Assembly: GCA_964535735.1 (NCBI GenBank)
Contig: CAZHTM010000007.1
Coordinates: 1 to 64,000 of the forward strand
Reading direction: 5' to 3'
Length of the DNA: 64,000 bases
Source: J089 sp964535735
GTDB lineage: Bacteria; Fidelibacterota; Marinisomatia; Marinisomatales; J089
Of this stretch, positions 62,147-64,000 are shown in pieces (position 1 is the stretch's first letter; the number at the start of each line of letters is the position of its first letter). The position numbers and the translations under genes are program-made. The notes under the pieces were generated by a model. That model had not been told where the DNA came from. It searched no databases and saw nothing but the letters and a program-made list of their open reading frames with translations.

Positions 62147-62530
62147 TTAGACATATTTATGAATCGTAGTTAATAAATCAGCTTGGCGAACAGGTTTGGT
62201 TAAAAAATCATTGCATCCTGCTTCTAAGGCATTATCACGGTCGGTTGTAAAGGCGTGGGCTGTCAGGGCAATGATTGGTGTATCTTTCCGGGGATCGTCT
62301 AATTTCCGCAACCACCGGGCCAAATCCAAACCATCCTCATCACCCTCCAAAGAGAAATCTAAAAGAATTAGATCCACGTTTCCATCAGCCAGTTGTTCTT
62401 TAGAGGCGGGAACCGATTCTGCCATACGAACTTCGTAATCCTTCCGAAGAAAAAAGTGCATCAATTGTTGTGATGTTTTATCATCCTCCACCACCAGGAT
62501 GACTGAACGACCGGATTCATTTGAACTCAT
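62147..62530 (-). CDS. Single-domain response regulator receiver
   Basis: A 127-residue receiver with no output domain. Acidic residues E15/D16/D17 and phosphoacceptor D58 (LLDFSLEG) are present, with the conserved Thr in IALTAHAF and Lys in FLTKPVRQ. It lies between two kinase genes with 17-base spacings, so it is likely a phosphate shuttle or a partner of one or both. All three genes are on the minus strand. Confidence 0.92.
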   Translation of the reverse strand: MSSNESGRSVILVVEDDKTSQQLMHFFLRKDYEVRMAESVPASKEQLADGNVDLILLDFSLEGDEDGLDLARWLRKLDDPRKDTPIIALTAHAFTTDRDNALEAGCNDFLTKPVRQADLLTTIHKYV

Positions 62531-62547
62531 TGATAATCCTCATGATT

Positions 62548-64000
62548 TTAGTTCGCGTCGCGAATTATCTTTCTTCCTAGCACTCTTTTAAACGTAAGAG
62601 TGAAGGTCGAACCTACTCCTTTCTCACTGAAAACGTCAATATCCACATTATTCAGGTTACAATACCTTTTCACCAAAGCCATTCCCAACCCCACCCCTTG
62701 GTATTTCTTTGTATAACCGGTGCTTTCCTGGGAAAAAATATCCCACATGTGTGTCTGATATTCTTGAGACATTCCGATACCCGTATCTTTCACTGTGAGA
62801 ACCAAATTGTTCCCCATTCCACGAATTTCTACTGTTACTCCTCCCCTTTTTGTGTATTTCAGGCCATTATCCACCAGATTCATAATAGCTTGCTGAATCG
62901 AATAAACATCTACATTCACCTGATCGTTTCTCACATGGGTTTGAAAATTCAAATACAATTTTTTCTCCACCGCCCTGGGAGTCATTTCCTTGATGATCTG
63001 TCGAATTATTGGTGTTAGATGGATAACTTTGGGGTGAAGCTCAAATCCACCCGCTTCAATGGTGGATATATCCAGAATTTCATGAATCGTTTTAATGATT
63101 CGGTTTCCACTGGCATGAACCGAATCAAATATCTGCGCCAGTTCCGCGGATGCGGTTGAACGGGTTTCATATTCCACGACCTCCATAAATCCCAGAAGAG
63201 AATTCAACGGAGTCCGGATTTCATGGCTCATATTAGCTAGAAACAGTGTTTTTACCCGATCAGCTACCTGAGCTTTAAGCATAGCTGCTTCCAGTTCTTT
63301 TTGGTGCCGGACAGCTTCTGTCACGTCCCGGATAATTCCCTGAATTACCGTACCTTTAGTGGTTTTTCGCTGGATTGAAGACAAACGAACATGGATAATT
63401 TCTCCTGATTTCTTCCGCAATCGGGTCGGAAATTCCTGAACATAACCTTGTTTTCGTGTGAGGGTTAAAAATCGCTTCCGATCTTCGGGCTCCACATACA
63501 GTGATTCCGTTTTCACCGCTTTTAATTCCTTTTGGCTGTACCCTAGTAACCGCGTTAACGCTTTGTTAAACTCGATTAAATGACCCGCTTCATCACTGAT
63601 ATAAATTGCGTCCCTGGATTCTTCAAAAAGGGTGCGGAATTTCTCTTCACTTTCCACCAAAGCCTGATGGGCTTTCTTTTGTTGCGTGATATCTTCTTTG
63701 ACGGCAACAAAACGGACTACTGTCCCGGCTCGATCCTTTACTGGAGAGATGGAAACCGATTCCCAAAACAATTCCCCGTTTTTTCGTTTATTCAGAATTT
63801 CACCGCGCCAGGTCTGCCCGCTTTTAATGGTATCCCAAAGTTTTTTGTAAAACGCCTTGGTATGATGCCCTGATTGTAAAACACGAGGATTTTTTCCCCG
63901 CACCTCTTCAATAGTATATTCTGTAATCCGGGTGAAAGCGGGGTTAACATACATAATTCCCCCGTCAGTATCCGTAACGACAATTGAAATCGGACTTTGT
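62548..64000 (-). CDS. PAS-domain sensor histidine kinase (partial, 5' end beyond the window)
   Basis: At least 484 residues are visible. The frame stays open to the window edge, and the upstream residues QSPISIVVTDTDGGIMYVNP continue a PAS domain, so the start is outside. PAS 1 ends with a PAC motif (GELFWESVSISPVKDRAG), PAS 2 spans roughly 105-225, and HisKA has ANMSHEIRTPLNSLLGF. The HATPase has the N box IMNLVDNGLKYT, G1 KDTGIGMS and G2 GVGLGMALVKRY. No membrane segment is seen in the part available. It is followed by the receiver gene. Confidence 0.9.
   Translation of the reverse strand, partial: QSPISIVVTDTDGGIMYVNPAFTRITEYTIEEVRGKNPRVLQSGHHTKAFYKKLWDTIKSGQTWRGEILNKRKNGELFWESVSISPVKDRAGTVVRFVAVKEDITQQKKAHQALVESEEKFRTLFEESRDAIYISDEAGHLIEFNKALTRLLGYSQKELKAVKTESLYVEPEDRKRFLTLTRKQGYVQEFPTRLRKKSGEIIHVRLSSIQRKTTKGTVIQGIIRDVTEAVRHQKELEAAMLKAQVADRVKTLFLANMSHEIRTPLNSLLGFMEVVEYETRSTASAELAQIFDSVHASGNRIIKTIHEILDISTIEAGGFELHPKVIHLTPIIRQIIKEMTPRAVEKKLYLNFQTHVRNDQVNVDVYSIQQAIMNLVDNGLKYTKRGGVTVEIRGMGNNLVLTVKDTGIGMSQEYQTHMWDIFSQESTGYTKKYQGVGLGMALVKRYCNLNNVDIDVFSEKGVGSTFTLTFKRVLGRKIIRDAN

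Overview
The window looks like chromosomal sequence from a draft scaffold of an uncultured or little-studied bacterium of the FCB group (Bacteroidota-Chlorobiota-Fibrobacterota and relatives; a Marinimicrobia- or Calditrichota-like lineage would fit). The clues are a C-terminal type IX secretion (T9SS)-like sorting domain on a secreted amylase, PorV/FadL-like outer-membrane proteins, a type B ribosomal protein L31, a menaquinone methyltransferase and a UbiA enzyme of the digeranylgeranylglyceryl-phosphate-synthase type. Two runs of exactly 100 N (37322-37421 and 39739-39838) are scaffold gaps. The lineage is an inference from gene content. No rRNA, tRNA or CRISPR array was seen.

Region 1 (1-4245) is an AT-rich accessory stretch. 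It holds a decayed IS256-family element with both inverted repeats recognisable, a degraded gene, and a four-gene array. Three genes of the array encode short helix-turn-helix proteins with similar C-terminal tails, and one encodes a small membrane protein. All three HTH genes have an in-frame ATG with a Shine-Dalgarno-like tract at the start of the tail, and an RNA hairpin in their last codons. This is the best candidate here for an undescribed system.

Region 2 (4246-15361) holds a GT39-type glycosyltransferase, an aminopeptidase P, an outer-membrane barrel, an aromatic-rich lipoprotein, and an NtrC-type regulator translationally coupled to an unusual histidine kinase. The kinase sensor is an FG-GAP propeller plus an ASPIC/UnbV domain. 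A sigma-54-like promoter lies just downstream of the regulator gene. A PIN-like orphan follows.

Region 3 (15705-28733) is an alpha-glucan locus. It encodes three exported GH13 enzymes (two lipoproteins, one with a T9SS-like tail), a sodium-solute symporter, an alpha-glucan phosphorylase and a GH57 glucanotransferase. No SusC/SusD pair is present. The layout suggests outside hydrolysis, sodium-driven uptake, then glucanotransferase and phosphorylase in the cytoplasm.

Region 4 (29265-56234) is a long run of minus-strand genes, many overlapping by 1-17 bases. It encodes a protease-propeller-barrel protein, MenG, two small-molecule or protein methyltransferases (one is PrmC), a second M24 peptidase, a TPR protein with acidic repeats, a B12-binding subunit, Dtd, DnaE, the UbiA enzyme, RF1, a DUF1385 protein, L31, an aminotransferase, a Cas6-like RAMP protein, Rho, FolC, MurI, a cell-wall amidase and two outer-membrane proteins. 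Region 5 (56354-64000) has three glycosyltransferases and a kinase/receiver/kinase signalling cluster that runs off the window edge.
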